DNA from: Desulfovibrio sp. OttesenSCG-928-G15
Lineage (GTDB): Bacteria > Desulfobacterota > Desulfovibrionia > Desulfovibrionales > Desulfovibrionaceae
NCBI GenBank assembly: GCA_030266525.1
Contig: JAJDIC010000056.1
Location: forward strand, 1-15,031
Length of the DNA stretch: 15,031 nt
Direction: 5' to 3'
Shown: in pieces, positions 1 through 8,900 of the stretch
How positions within the stretch are numbered: the first letter of the stretch is position 1
Layout: every line of letters starts with the position of its first letter
Program-made: the position numbers and the translations under genes
Notes under the pieces: model-generated
Databases searched by the model: none
Told to the model about the DNA's origin: nothing
What the model saw: the letters and a program-made list of their open reading frames with translations, nothing else

Positions 1-30
1 TCCAGATGAAGATATACCCAGGAGTCACTT

Positions 31-726
31 GTGATAAACTTTGAAGAAATATTTGAGCGAATCAAACACGCTACCAAAACCCGCACTCAAGTTGAGCTTG
101 CCGAGGTTCTTGATATCCGCCAATCCAGCATTTCCGATGCAAAACGCCGCAACTCCGTCCCTTCCGACTGGTATATAAAGCTTTTTGAACAATTCGGGCT
201 CAACCCGGACTGGCTGAAAAAAGGTAGCGGCCCCATGTACCTGAGAACGCCGGAAGGCGCTTATTCGCCGGTGGAAGGTCCGACCGGCCCCGCCACGGTA
301 AACGAGGAACCGGCCCGCTATGGCAACCAGGACGCCAAAAACACCGTGGTTTCCGTATACAACACCGCCCCGCTTCCCGCCGGGACCGAACAGGCAACCC
401 CTGTCAGCCGTCTGAGCATACCCCAGTCATTTGCCGTCCCCGGCACCCTGGTTGTACAGGCCGACTCGGCAGGAATGGAACCGACCATCCTGAAGAATGC
501 CTTTGTAGGGGTAGAGACCAACAAGCGGACCATCGCGTCAGGCGAAGTATATGCGGTACGCCTGCCGCATGAAGGCGTTGTGTTCAAACGCCTGTACATG
601 GATTCACAAAAAAACTGTGTCGCCCTGCGTAGCGACAACCCCACCCACCCGGAGTTGACGCTCCCTCTCGACAAATACGATGAACATATTCTCGGTCGCG
701 TGGCCTGGGTGTTGCAGCGCATGTAA
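31..726 (+). CDS. CI-like repressor with LexA/S24-type C-terminal domain
   Basis: Predicted 231-residue DNA-binding regulator. Residues 3-70 resemble the phage CI repressor helix-turn-helix domain (VELAEVLDIRQSSISDAKRR, then NPDWLKKGSGPMYL). Residues 70-125 form a Pro/Gly/Ala-rich linker. Residues 135-231 have the layout of a LexA/CI S24 peptidase domain (VVQADSAGMEPTI, GEVYAVRL, VVFKRLY). Lys186 fits the catalytic lysine. The residue just before the conserved Met149 is Gly148, where the family has its serine nucleophile; the nearest serine is Ser146. An Ala-Gly pair at 117-118 lies roughly where LexA-type proteins are cut. Self-cleavage is therefore doubtful, and the domain may serve only for dimerisation. 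The start is GTG with AGGAG at 20-24. No phage genes are adjacent, so it may be a chromosomal regulator or a prophage remnant. The family is clear, but the target is unknown. Confidence 0.85.
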   Translation: MINFEEIFERIKHATKTRTQVELAEVLDIRQSSISDAKRRNSVPSDWYIKLFEQFGLNPDWLKKGSGPMYLRTPEGAYSPVEGPTGPATVNEEPARYGNQDAKNTVVSVYNTAPLPAGTEQATPVSRLSIPQSFAVPGTLVVQADSAGMEPTILKNAFVGVETNKRTIASGEVYAVRLPHEGVVFKRLYMDSQKNCVALRSDNPTHPELTLPLDKYDEHILGRVAWVLQRM

Positions 727-770
727 ACCGTGCGCTGCAAAATCTGTTACCCCTTTGGCGGCTTCTGTAC

Positions 771-796
771 GGCGGGCTTTGCATGCAAAGCCCGCC
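771..796. repeat. Perfect 26-bp palindrome, hairpin without a T tract
   Basis: The 13 bases from 771 (GGCGGGCTTTGCA) are followed at once by their exact reverse complement, ending at 796. It lies 45 bp after the repressor stop codon. As RNA it would form a strong GC-rich hairpin, but no T run follows on either strand. It is therefore not a canonical intrinsic terminator; it may be a weak or Rho-assisted terminator, a 3' end stabiliser or a protein site. Confidence 0.6.
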
Positions 797-834
797 GACT
801 GGCTACAGGCTTTCATTGACAAGGAGAATGAAAC

Positions 835-879
835 GTGACACCTAATGAAGCGCTGATTAATTTTGAACACACACGCTAG
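835..879 (+). promoter_or_regulatory. Candidate leader ORF (14 codons) before infA
   Basis: AAGGAG at 821-826 is a near-perfect ribosome binding site, but the infA start is more than 60 bases further on. Eight bases after it a GTG at 835 opens a 14-codon frame ([14 protein letters not shown]) whose TAG at 877-879 runs into the infA ribosome binding site AGAGGA (878-883). An ATG at 828 gives only five codons. The arrangement would allow translational coupling. Alternatively TTGACA at 816-821 may be a -35 element and the AAGGAG a coincidence, although the matching -10 (around 839-846) is poor. Confidence 0.3.
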
Positions 880-887
880 AGGATTGT

Positions 888-1106
888 ATGGCTAAAGAAG
901 AAGCACTGGAAATTGACGGCATAGTACAAGAAGCCCTGCCCAACGCCATGTTCCGCGTGGAACTGGAAAACGGGCATGAAGTGCTTGCACACATTTCCGG
1001 CAAGATGCGCAAATTTTATATCCGCATTCTCCCCGGCGACAGGGTCAAGGTGGAGCTTTCCCCTTACGACCTCACGCGCGGTCGTATCACTTACCGCATG
1101 AAATAG
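888..1106 (+). CDS. infA: Translation initiation factor IF-1
   Basis: The 72-residue product has the normal IF-1 length and is a single OB-fold domain that binds the ribosomal A site of the 30S subunit during initiation with IF-2 and IF-3. Family signatures are visible along its length: [60 protein letters not shown] and the end ITYRMK. The ATG at 888 follows AGAGGA (878-883) with four bases between. The gene stands alone between the repressor and a glycosyltransferase, with a terminator about 70 bp downstream, so it is probably a single-gene unit. A short upstream frame with a stronger ribosome binding site may influence its translation. Confidence 0.97.
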   Translation: MAKEEALEIDGIVQEALPNAMFRVELENGHEVLAHISGKMRKFYIRILPGDRVKVELSPYDLTRGRITYRMK

Positions 1107-1173
1107 AAAAAGGCCCCGGCGCTGCCCGCTCGTTGCCTTGCTGCCGTGTCTTTTTCGCATGCGTACTGTTTGT

Positions 1174-1200
1174 AAAAGCCGCTCACGCGGCTTTTTGTAT
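1174..1200 (+). terminator. Intrinsic terminator after infA
   Basis: A 9-bp perfect stem, AAAAGCCGC (1174-1182) and GCGGCTTTT (1187-1195), with loop TCAC is followed by further T residues (CTTTTTGTATTT). The A-rich 5' arm also gives a T-rich 3' end on the - strand, so it could work both ways. It ends about 40 bp before the glycosyltransferase start at 1239. Confidence 0.8.
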
Positions 1201-1238
1201 TTCTTACCATGCCGACCGGCCCACAAAACAGGGTACGC

Positions 1239-2474
1239 ATGAACACCCCCGTATTTTCCGTAATCATACCGGTCTTCAACAAGTGGGAGCTGACGCGCGA
1301 CTGCCTTGCCAGCCTGCGCGAGCACACTTCCGGCTGCGATTTTGAGCTTATTGTCGTTGACAACGCCTCCACCGATGCCACAGCCACAGAGCTTGCCCCC
1401 CTTGGCGAAACACTGTTCGGTGAAGCTTTTACGCGTATCCGCAACGCGCAAAACGAAAATTTCGGCCCGGCCTGCAACCGGGGGGCCGATGCCGCCACCG
1501 CCCCCCTGCTCTTTTTTCTGAATAACGACACCCTGCTCACCCCGGGCTGGCATACGCCCCTGCTCGATGCCCTCACCAACGACCATACCCTGGGCGCAGT
1601 GGGACCGCTTCTCGTCTATCCGGACAATACCGTGCAGCATCTGGGCGTTGCCTACTCTGCTGCGGGCTTTCGCCATGTATATTCAGGAATATCGGCAGAG
1701 CACCCCCTGGCCCGCAAAAAACGGCGGCTTCAGGCAATAACCGCTGCCGCTCTCATGCTGCCAAAGGCCCTGTTTTTCGAGGCCGGAGGCTTTTACCCCG
1801 AATATCGCAACGGCTTTGAAGATGTGGAGCTCTGCGTCCGGCTCGGCCAACTGGGAAAAAAACTCACCTGCGTCGCGCAGTCACGCATCATCCATCTGGA
1901 AAGCCAGTCGTCCGGCCGCTCCAGCGGGGAGCAACACAATGCGGAGTTACTCTCCCGGCGTTGCGGGCAGCTTATCTACCCGGATCTGCACCACCACGGC
2001 CTGCGTGACGGATTTCAGGTTGTGATTAACGACCTTCTCGGCACAAGCCTTCTGGTTACGCCAAAAAATGATGCCGCGCTACGGGAAAAAGCACAGGGCA
2101 TGACTGTCCGGGAAATGACGCAGCTTCTTGGCGAAAACCCGTATTGGCTATGGGGCACAGAGCATCTGGCCGAAGCGTTGGAACAGGAAGGAGACTACAC
2201 TCAGGCCTTTCTCCAGCGCAGTGCCGCCGCAAGCATGCTCCCCACAAGAGCCTGCAGGCAACGCCAGTTGCAAACGGCCCTGCTCACAGGCAACACCGCT
2301 CTTGTGGAAAAATCGCGCGAACAGCTCGACATACTTCTGGCAAGGGAAAAAGACCCGAAACTCGAAGACAAACGCCTGGATAAACTGATTTCTCTGGCTA
2401 TTCGCTGTAACGACAAACTGCTGCAAGGCCTGTATGAGGCAAAACGACGCGAAATTCGCGCCCTGTTTGCTTGA
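1239..2474 (+). CDS. Family 2 glycosyltransferase with helical C-terminal region
   Basis: Predicted cytoplasmic glycosyltransferase of 411 residues, of the rhamnosyltransferase-like GT2 type. The N-terminal GT-A fold shows the nucleotide-binding start FSVIIPVFNKWELTRDCL, then ELIVVDNASTDAT, ENFGPACNRGAD and the metal-site equivalent FFLNNDTLL. It continues with GAVGPLLVYPDNTVQHLG and the acceptor-site motif GFEDVELCVRLGQLGKKL. From about residue 285 the protein is helical and resembles TPR-like repeats (YWLWGTEHLAEALEQEGDY). The ATG at 1239 is preferred because AGGG lies five bases upstream. An in-frame ATG at 1209 has no ribosome binding site and abuts the terminator. The likely role is addition of a sugar to a surface polysaccharide or protein glycan; the sugar and acceptor cannot be told. 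No other glycan genes lie nearby. Confidence 0.88.
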   Translation: MNTPVFSVIIPVFNKWELTRDCLASLREHTSGCDFELIVVDNASTDATATELAPLGETLFGEAFTRIRNAQNENFGPACNRGADAATAPLLFFLNNDTLLTPGWHTPLLDALTNDHTLGAVGPLLVYPDNTVQHLGVAYSAAGFRHVYSGISAEHPLARKKRRLQAITAAALMLPKALFFEAGGFYPEYRNGFEDVELCVRLGQLGKKLTCVAQSRIIHLESQSSGRSSGEQHNAELLSRRCGQLIYPDLHHHGLRDGFQVVINDLLGTSLLVTPKNDAALREKAQGMTVREMTQLLGENPYWLWGTEHLAEALEQEGDYTQAFLQRSAAASMLPTRACRQRQLQTALLTGNTALVEKSREQLDILLAREKDPKLEDKRLDKLISLAIRCNDKLLQGLYEAKRREIRALFA

Positions 2475-2650
2475 AACGCCGCGCATGCAAGCGCGTCCCG
2501 CTCTTTCAGGCAAGCGTAAAGCAGCCTGACGCTCCTGTTCTTTTCCCTTTTCGTTGCACCTGATATTTGATACGGGAACGTATACATTTACCGGATGGGG
2601 TATGTATGCGAACATGCTCTTGTTTCGCATTTCGCTACGGGGGTAATCTT

Positions 2651-5542
2651 TTGAGCAAGAAGTCTGTTGCAATAGCCTGGATGCTCTGTGCGGTGCTTCT
2701 TTTTTCTGCAGCCTGCGCGGAACAGAAAAAAGAAACGCGGAAATATCCTGTATATACCCACTACACAGACATTCCCGGCGTTACAAAGGAAGAAGTTGCC
2801 GCCATTGAAGCGCTGAAAATGCGGTTCGACAGCTTCACCTTTGCCATGAACCACACCACCGAAGCCTTTTATAACGATGACGGCTCAATCGGCGGCTATA
2901 CAAAGCAGTTTTGCGACTGGCTGACCGGCCTGTTCAAAATTCCCTTTACCCCGGTCATTGTGGAGTGGGACGATTTGCTCGAGGGCCTGGCCTCCGGCGC
3001 GCACAACTTCACCGGAGAGCTTACGGCCACACCAGAACGCCGCAAGACGTACATAATGACCGATGCCACTGCCGAGCGCAGCATCAAATTTTTCCGTCTT
3101 GCCGACAGCGAAAAACTCTCCACGCTGGCCGCCGAGCGCACATTGCGCTACGCCTTTCTGGAAGGTACCACTACCACCGCCTATGTTACCCAAAGCGCGG
3201 AAGAAAAATTCATCCCCGTATTCGTGCAGGACTATGTCGAGGCCGTGAAGCTCTTACGCTCCGGCAAGATAGACGCCTTTTTTGAAGACGGCCCTGCCGA
3301 AGCCGCCTTTGACGTTTACAGCGATATTGTTGCCGGAGTGTATTTCCCGCTCATCTATACGCCCGTTTCCCTTTCTACCCAAACCCCTGAACTTGCGCCC
3401 GTAATCAGCGTTGTCCAGAAATATCTTGCCCAGGGCGCCCTGCACCACCTGACGGATTTATACAACCAGTCCGAGCAGGAATATTTCAAGCATAAACTGA
3501 GCTCCCAGCTTACGCAGGAAGAAAAGAACTACCTGCTGGAGCACGCTGGCAAAAACGATGTGCGCGTCGCGGTTGAATTTGACAACTACCCGAACAGTTT
3601 TTTCAACACCACGGAAAAAACCTGGCAGGGCATAGCCCTTGACGTGCTTGACGAAGTAAGCCAGCTGACCGGCCTTACCTTTACCATTGCCAACGGGCCG
3701 CAGACCACCTGGTCGGAGCTTCTTGACGACCTGACCGAAGGCCGCGTTTCCCTGATAACCGAACTTATTCCTTCCGCAGACCGGAAAGGCCTGTATCTTT
3801 GGGCCGCAGACCCTTACTGCACGGATAATTTCGCTATCATATCCAGGGCGGAACATGAAAACATCCGGGTGAACGAAATCCTCTATTCCTCCGTGGCCCT
3901 GACCAAAGATTCGGCCCATGAGGAGATCTTTGACAGATGGTTCCCCAACCACCCGCGCACCTACCGCTTCGACACCACACCAGAGTGCTTCCTGGCGGTG
4001 GAAAGGGGGGAAGTGGATTTCACCATGGCCAGCCGCAACCAGATGCTCAGTATGACCAACTATGCGGAAAAGCCGGGATTCAAGGTAAACATTCTTTTTG
4101 ACAACACCTATTCTTCTTCCTTCGGCCTGAACATACGCGAGCGGGTTTTATGCTCCATTCTCACCAAGGCCCAAAAGCTTGTGGATACGAACCGCATTTC
4201 CAACCAGTGGCTGCATCGGGTTTTTGACTACCGCGCCAAGCTTGCCCGCAGCCGCATCCCCTACCTTGCCGGGCTGGCGGCCCTGCTGACCATTGTTCTG
4301 GTTCTCACCCTCGTTCTGCTCAGGCGCAACCGCAGAACCGGGCGCGAGCTGGAAAAACTGGTCAGGCAGCGCACGCAGGAGCTGGAAATACAAACCGAAG
4401 CCGCGCGTGAAGCTTCCAGGGCCAAGGGCGACTTTTTGTCGCACATGAGCCACGAGATACGCACACCGCTCAACGCCATCATCGGCATGGCCCAGATAGG
4501 CCGACAAGTGCCTGATCTTCCCCCCAAAGCAGCCAGGGCCAATGAGGAAATACTCACCGCCTCCAACCACCTTTTGAGCCTGCTCAACGATATTCTCGAC
4601 ATGGCTAAAATAGAGTCAGGCAAATTCACCCTGGTCAAGGAGCCTTTTGCCCTGCTTGAAGCCATGCGCGAGGTGGACGGCATTATTGCCCAGCGCTGCC
4701 GCGAAAAGGACATCGACTACCGGACAAACCTTGACGAATTACCTGATATGGGCGTGACCGGAGACAAGCTGCGCCTCAAACAGATCGTGATCAATCTTCT
4801 CGGCAACGCGGTCAAATTTACCGACAGCAACGGACGGATAGAGTTTACCATTGCAAAGGAAAAAGAAGACGCTGACGCCCTGACCCTGTGCTTTCTGGTA
4901 AAAGACAACGGCATCGGCATGACTCCGGAACAGACCGCCCGCCTGTTCAGCGCTTTTGAGCAGGCAGACAGCTCCGTTGCCTTGAAATACGGCGGCACGG
5001 GTCTTGGCCTTGCCATCAGCCAGAACATGGTGCGGGAAATGGGCGGGGAAATTCAAGTGCAAAGCAGTTCGGGCGAAGGCTCCAGCTTCTGGTTTACCGT
5101 CACCCTGCCAAAGGCCCGGGTAGAATCGCGCGTACAAGCAGAAAACGGCCCGCTCGACCTGACCGGCAAAAACATTCTGCTGGCCGAAGATGTTGTGGTA
5201 AACCAACTGGTGATTATGGAACTGCTCGGTGATACCGGCGTGCACATTGACACAGCCGAAGACGGGCAGCAAGCTGTGGAACGGTTTTCTGATTCCGCCC
5301 CCGGCTATTACGGCCTGATCCTGATGGATGTGCAAATGCCGGGACTGAACGGCTATGATGCCACCAGGGCCATACGCGCCCTGCAAAGGGAAGACGCGCA
5401 GAGCATCCCGATTGTTGCCATGACGGCCAACGCCTACAAGGAAGACAGGGACAGGGCCCTGCAAAGCGGCATGAACAGCCACATCGCCAAACCCGTAGAT
5501 GTAGGCATTGTGCGCGAAACGCTGCGTAACTACTTGCAGTAA
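2651..5542 (+). CDS. Hybrid sensor histidine kinase with two periplasmic binding-protein domains
   Basis: A transmembrane two-component sensor of 963 residues from this start. Order: signal peptide ([18 protein letters not shown], then SAAC or ACA for cleavage); a first solute-binding family 3-like domain at about 50-275; a second at about 300-520 ([13 protein letters not shown] onward); a transmembrane segment at about 536-557; a coiled linker; HisKA with phosphorylated His601 in [16 protein letters not shown]; HATPase with N box ([15 protein letters not shown]), DNGIGM and GGTGLGLAI; and a C-terminal receiver (about 835-963) with Asp893 in [10 protein letters not shown] and Lys947 in IAKPVD. 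No PAS or HPt domain is visible, so the receiver must pass phosphate to a separate HPt or act as a brake. The architecture recalls BvgS/EvgS without their last domains. TTG 2651 is preferred for its GGGGGT site and compact signal peptide; ATG 2606 is possible. No response regulator is adjacent. The ligand is unknown, perhaps an amino acid or other small molecule. Confidence 0.9.
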   Translation: MSKKSVAIAWMLCAVLLFSAACAEQKKETRKYPVYTHYTDIPGVTKEEVAAIEALKMRFDSFTFAMNHTTEAFYNDDGSIGGYTKQFCDWLTGLFKIPFTPVIVEWDDLLEGLASGAHNFTGELTATPERRKTYIMTDATAERSIKFFRLADSEKLSTLAAERTLRYAFLEGTTTTAYVTQSAEEKFIPVFVQDYVEAVKLLRSGKIDAFFEDGPAEAAFDVYSDIVAGVYFPLIYTPVSLSTQTPELAPVISVVQKYLAQGALHHLTDLYNQSEQEYFKHKLSSQLTQEEKNYLLEHAGKNDVRVAVEFDNYPNSFFNTTEKTWQGIALDVLDEVSQLTGLTFTIANGPQTTWSELLDDLTEGRVSLITELIPSADRKGLYLWAADPYCTDNFAIISRAEHENIRVNEILYSSVALTKDSAHEEIFDRWFPNHPRTYRFDTTPECFLAVERGEVDFTMASRNQMLSMTNYAEKPGFKVNILFDNTYSSSFGLNIRERVLCSILTKAQKLVDTNRISNQWLHRVFDYRAKLARSRIPYLAGLAALLTIVLVLTLVLLRRNRRTGRELEKLVRQRTQELEIQTEAAREASRAKGDFLSHMSHEIRTPLNAIIGMAQIGRQVPDLPPKAARANEEILTASNHLLSLLNDILDMAKIESGKFTLVKEPFALLEAMREVDGIIAQRCREKDIDYRTNLDELPDMGVTGDKLRLKQIVINLLGNAVKFTDSNGRIEFTIAKEKEDADALTLCFLVKDNGIGMTPEQTARLFSAFEQADSSVALKYGGTGLGLAISQNMVREMGGEIQVQSSSGEGSSFWFTVTLPKARVESRVQAENGPLDLTGKNILLAEDVVVNQLVIMELLGDTGVHIDTAEDGQQAVERFSDSAPGYYGLILMDVQMPGLNGYDATRAIRALQREDAQSIPIVAMTANAYKEDRDRALQSGMNSHIAKPVDVGIVRETLRNYLQ

Positions 5543-5555
5543 CAGTAGTTTTTAT

Positions 5556-5591
5556 ACGGGAAGCAGACGCCGCTTCTCACCGGTTTCCCGT
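5556..5591. terminator. Inverted repeat between convergent genes, possible terminator
   Basis: ACGGGAA (5556-5562) and TTCCCGT (5585-5591) can pair. A competing inner pair, GAAGC (5560-5564) and GCTTC (5572-5576), also exists. The element fills the 55-bp gap between the kinase stop and the DUF486 stop, where a shared terminator is expected, but no convincing T tract follows the stem on either strand. Confidence 0.3.
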
Positions 5592-5597
5592 GCGCTC

Positions 5598-5963
5598 TTA
5601 CCATTCGTGAAAAATCATGAAAGCCGCGCCCGCAATCATGGCGAATCCCGCAAGATAGTTCCATTTGAGCGGTTCACCCAGGAAAAAAACGGAAAAAGCC
5701 ATAAAGACGCAAAGGGACAGAACTTCCTGAATGGTTTTTAACTCGGCGGCGTTGAAATGCCCGTAGCCGTAACGGTTGGCGGGCACTTGCAGGCAGTATT
5801 CAAAAAACGCGATTCCCCAGCTGATCAAAATCACACGCCAGAGCGTTGCCTGCGGGAATTTCAGATGGCCGTACCAGGCCACGGTCATAAAGATGTTGGA
5901 ACAGAGTAAAAGGCCTATGGTAACCAGAGGCACGGCAAGGGGGGCGGGCAAAGAAAAGGGCAT
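5598..5963 (-). CDS. DUF486 family small membrane protein (DMT-like)
   Basis: A 121-residue integral membrane protein with four hydrophobic helices. It matches the DUF486/DMT-like family by its signature runs SNIFMTVAWYGHLKF, ILISWGIAFFEYCLQVPANR and YGYGHFNAAELKTIQEVLSL, and by the C-terminal LGEPLKWNYLAGFAMIAGAA. The length is normal for the family. Proteins of this group resemble one half of a drug/metabolite transporter, but no substrate is established. The start is the ATG complementary to 5961-5963, with GAGG five bases upstream on the - strand. It is divergent from the large membrane protein beginning at 5962, with start codons overlapping by two bases, so the promoter of each would have to lie inside the other reading frame or its leader. 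Confidence 0.9.
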   Translation of the reverse strand: MPFSLPAPLAVPLVTIGLLLCSNIFMTVAWYGHLKFPQATLWRVILISWGIAFFEYCLQVPANRYGYGHFNAAELKTIQEVLSLCVFMAFSVFFLGEPLKWNYLAGFAMIAGAAFMIFHEW

Positions 5964-8900
5964 GGAAACCTCGCAAACGACGAATTATGGCGAAGAGGTA
6001 CCTCCAATCCCCGGCAAAGACAATGCCTTGACCGGCATTTGCGCAACAACCGCAATCCCCTTACTCCCGCAAGAACAATCGATGACAAACAAAGCAAAGG
6101 CTCCAGACCCCATGACCGATAAGCTACCGGACAGCACGCAGGAAAAAACGGGCGGTCAAACCTGTACGGCAGCAAATGATACAGCCCCCCCTTCTCCACT
6201 CCGGCCCTTTTCCCGCTCGGTGCTATACACCCTTGCCGGGGAGCAAAAGCTGGACGCCGCCACCCTTGAGGGGGCCTTGGGCCTTCTGGGCGTCAGGCCC
6301 AACGCGCAAGGCTGGGTCCGTTACTGGTTTCATCTGCTTTGCGTTTGCGGCGCGCTGTTTCTGGCCAGCGGAATTATCTGCTTTATCGCCTGGAACTGGA
6401 AAGGCCTTTCCCATTTTGCCAAATTCGGCATTCTGGAAGGGTTTATCGCCTGCGGCGTACTTGTTGCCGTATGGCGCGGCACGGCAGGCCCGGTTGCCCT
6501 GACCGCCGCCGGTTTGTGCATGGGCTCACTTCTGGCGGTTTTCGGTCAGACATATATGAGCGGAGCCTTTATGTGGGAGCTGTACCGGGCCTGGGCCTGC
6601 ATGCTCCTGCCCCTCGCCCTGGCGGGCGGGCAGTCCGGGTTGTGGCTGCTTACCTGGCTGGTGGCAAGCGCCTGGGGCCTTGGCTACATGGAAACAGTGG
6701 GACAAAACCATTTTCTGTCATACGCCTTTCCGGAGTTTCTTCTGCTGCAAATTGTCGCCCTGTGCATCCTGGAGTTCTGCATGTACCGGGCGCAAAACAG
6801 CGCCTGCCCTGCTCGGCATCGGGCTTGGTACCGGGCTGGTCGGCCCCGGGCCGACTGGTTGCAAAGCACCTGGCTGCCCCGCCTGATGCTGCTGGCCATT
6901 GTCGGGCTGACAAGCTTTGTTCTGTCGATAGTCATTTTAGAAGACTACTACCTGGACCCTGACAGCACCCGCACGCTTCTTTTGCCTTTCATGCCTTCCA
7001 CTGCAATCATTTATGCTGCGGGTCTGGTGGCCCTGTACTTCTGGTTTCGGTATAAACGTCGGGATCTGTTCATGCTTGGCTGCGGCCTGTTCAGCCTGTG
7101 CACCCTGCTGGTGGTCGCGCTGGCTGCCCGCATGCATATGGATGCCGGCGACCTGCTTATTCTCGGCCTTTCCGTTACCGCGTTAACGGCCTTCTGCGGC
7201 AAAGAGCTGCTGCATCTGCACCGGAGTATGGAAGCGGAACAATGCGCCAAAGAAGATACCACTGCCGCTGAGGCCGGTTCAGTTGTACCGGGCAAAGAAG
7301 CCGTACCGGGAAACTGTACACAGCAAGACACAGGTGCGGCACAGTCAAACAGCGCTGCACAGGAAAACACCCCGGAACAGGAAAACGCAAACCCGCGCCT
7401 GTTCCGCTTTGAACGTCCTGTCCCCGACTGGCCCTATTTTCAGGCTTTATTACAGACAAACGGTCTTTGGCCGAAGGACAAGGCCTTTCCCCCGCCGCCG
7501 CCTGCCGCTGCGCCCTGGTATATCAGCACCATGCTCGGGTTCGGCGGGTGGGTGGCTGCCTTGCTGCTCATTACCTGCCTAGGCACCCAGCTCTATGACA
7601 AGCTGCGGCTTAACGGCTGGTCAATAGACACTGTCTTTTTGCCTGTAGGCGGTGCGCTGATTCTTGCCGGAGCGGTGGGGTCCAGACTGCCGGGCATGTT
7701 CGCCAGGCAGTTCGGCCTGGTGAGCGCCCTTGCCGGGGGTGTGCTTGCCACCAGTTCACTGGTGTTGGCAGGAGACTATCGTTTCTGGCCCTTTCCCTGC
7801 CTGCTGATCTGCCTGATCGGCTTTGCCTGTGTACGCAATGCAACGTTTCGCTTTGTCGCTGCCGGGTCTTGCGTCTTTTTCGCGTACTATCTGCTCAGCA
7901 TCCTTATCCGGGGCGAGTCGAACACCCCCCTTTTCCTTTACGGCTCCTATCCGGAAATGGAAAGCTACTTCATCACCATTTCCCGCTCGCCGGTGATAGC
8001 GCTTTTATGGCTCGCCCTTTTCGGCTTTCTGGCGATTGGCTGGCACAGACAAAGCCAATGGATTGCCAAGGGACACGCGCAAATCATGAACCCGCTGCTC
8101 TACGGCATATACACCTGCCTGCTGCTGATGCCTGCCGTGGCCAAAGCGTTGCCCTTCCTCTTAAGTCCCATGTCCTTCCTGCTCAACCCGCGCGCCGGGC
8201 TGGGGCTGGCCGCTGCATGCGGTAGCCTGCTCATGATATACTTGCTGGGTAGCCGCCCTCTGGCGGGTCAGCTTCCAAAGCCGTTGGCAAAGATGTCAGA
8301 ACAGGCAGAACAGACGAAACAAGGGGAGCAGGCGAAACCGGCTGCTGTCAGCCCCCCCGGACTGTACCGGACCAGCCTCATTGCAGGTCTGTTCATGTTT
8401 CCGCTTGGCTGGTATCTACCCGGCGCGGCTGTCGCCATGTTCGGTTTTCTGGTAAGTCGCCATATCGGCAACACCGTGCTGTTTGGCGGCACCTCCCTGT
8501 TTCTGACTGTGCATATCATTCAGTATTACTATGACCTGAATGATACGCTGCTCCAGAAGTCGTATAGCCTCGTCGCCTGCGGGGTCATGTTCCTTGGCAT
8601 TGCCGCGCTTTTGCGGTGCCTTTTCAACAAGGGTAACCCCCGCTCTGGCTCTGACCAAAACAGACTCGCAGGGCAACCCCGTCTGCGGGCCACAGCCCTG
8701 CTTGTCGTTCTTGCCCTTTGCTTCGGCCTGTTTCACTGGGCCGCAATGCAAAAAGAAGCGCTGCGTAACGGCGGGACAACCATGTACCTGCGCCTCGCTC
8801 CTGTGGACCCGCGCGCCTTCCTGCTGGGCGATTACATGGCTCTCAACTACACGCTGGATGGAAGGGTGACAGACGCGCTGCGCAGCGACGAGCAGGGTGC

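Noticed and set aside
876..1676. Open frame of 266 codons on the - strand across infA and the glycosyltransferase
   Set aside because: It covers two well-supported + strand genes and their terminator, and its product has no recognisable features.
2475..2560. Terminator after the glycosyltransferase
   Set aside because: CAGGC and GCCTG can pair around a 12-base loop and T-rich sequence follows at some distance, but the stem is too short and the spacing too loose to call.
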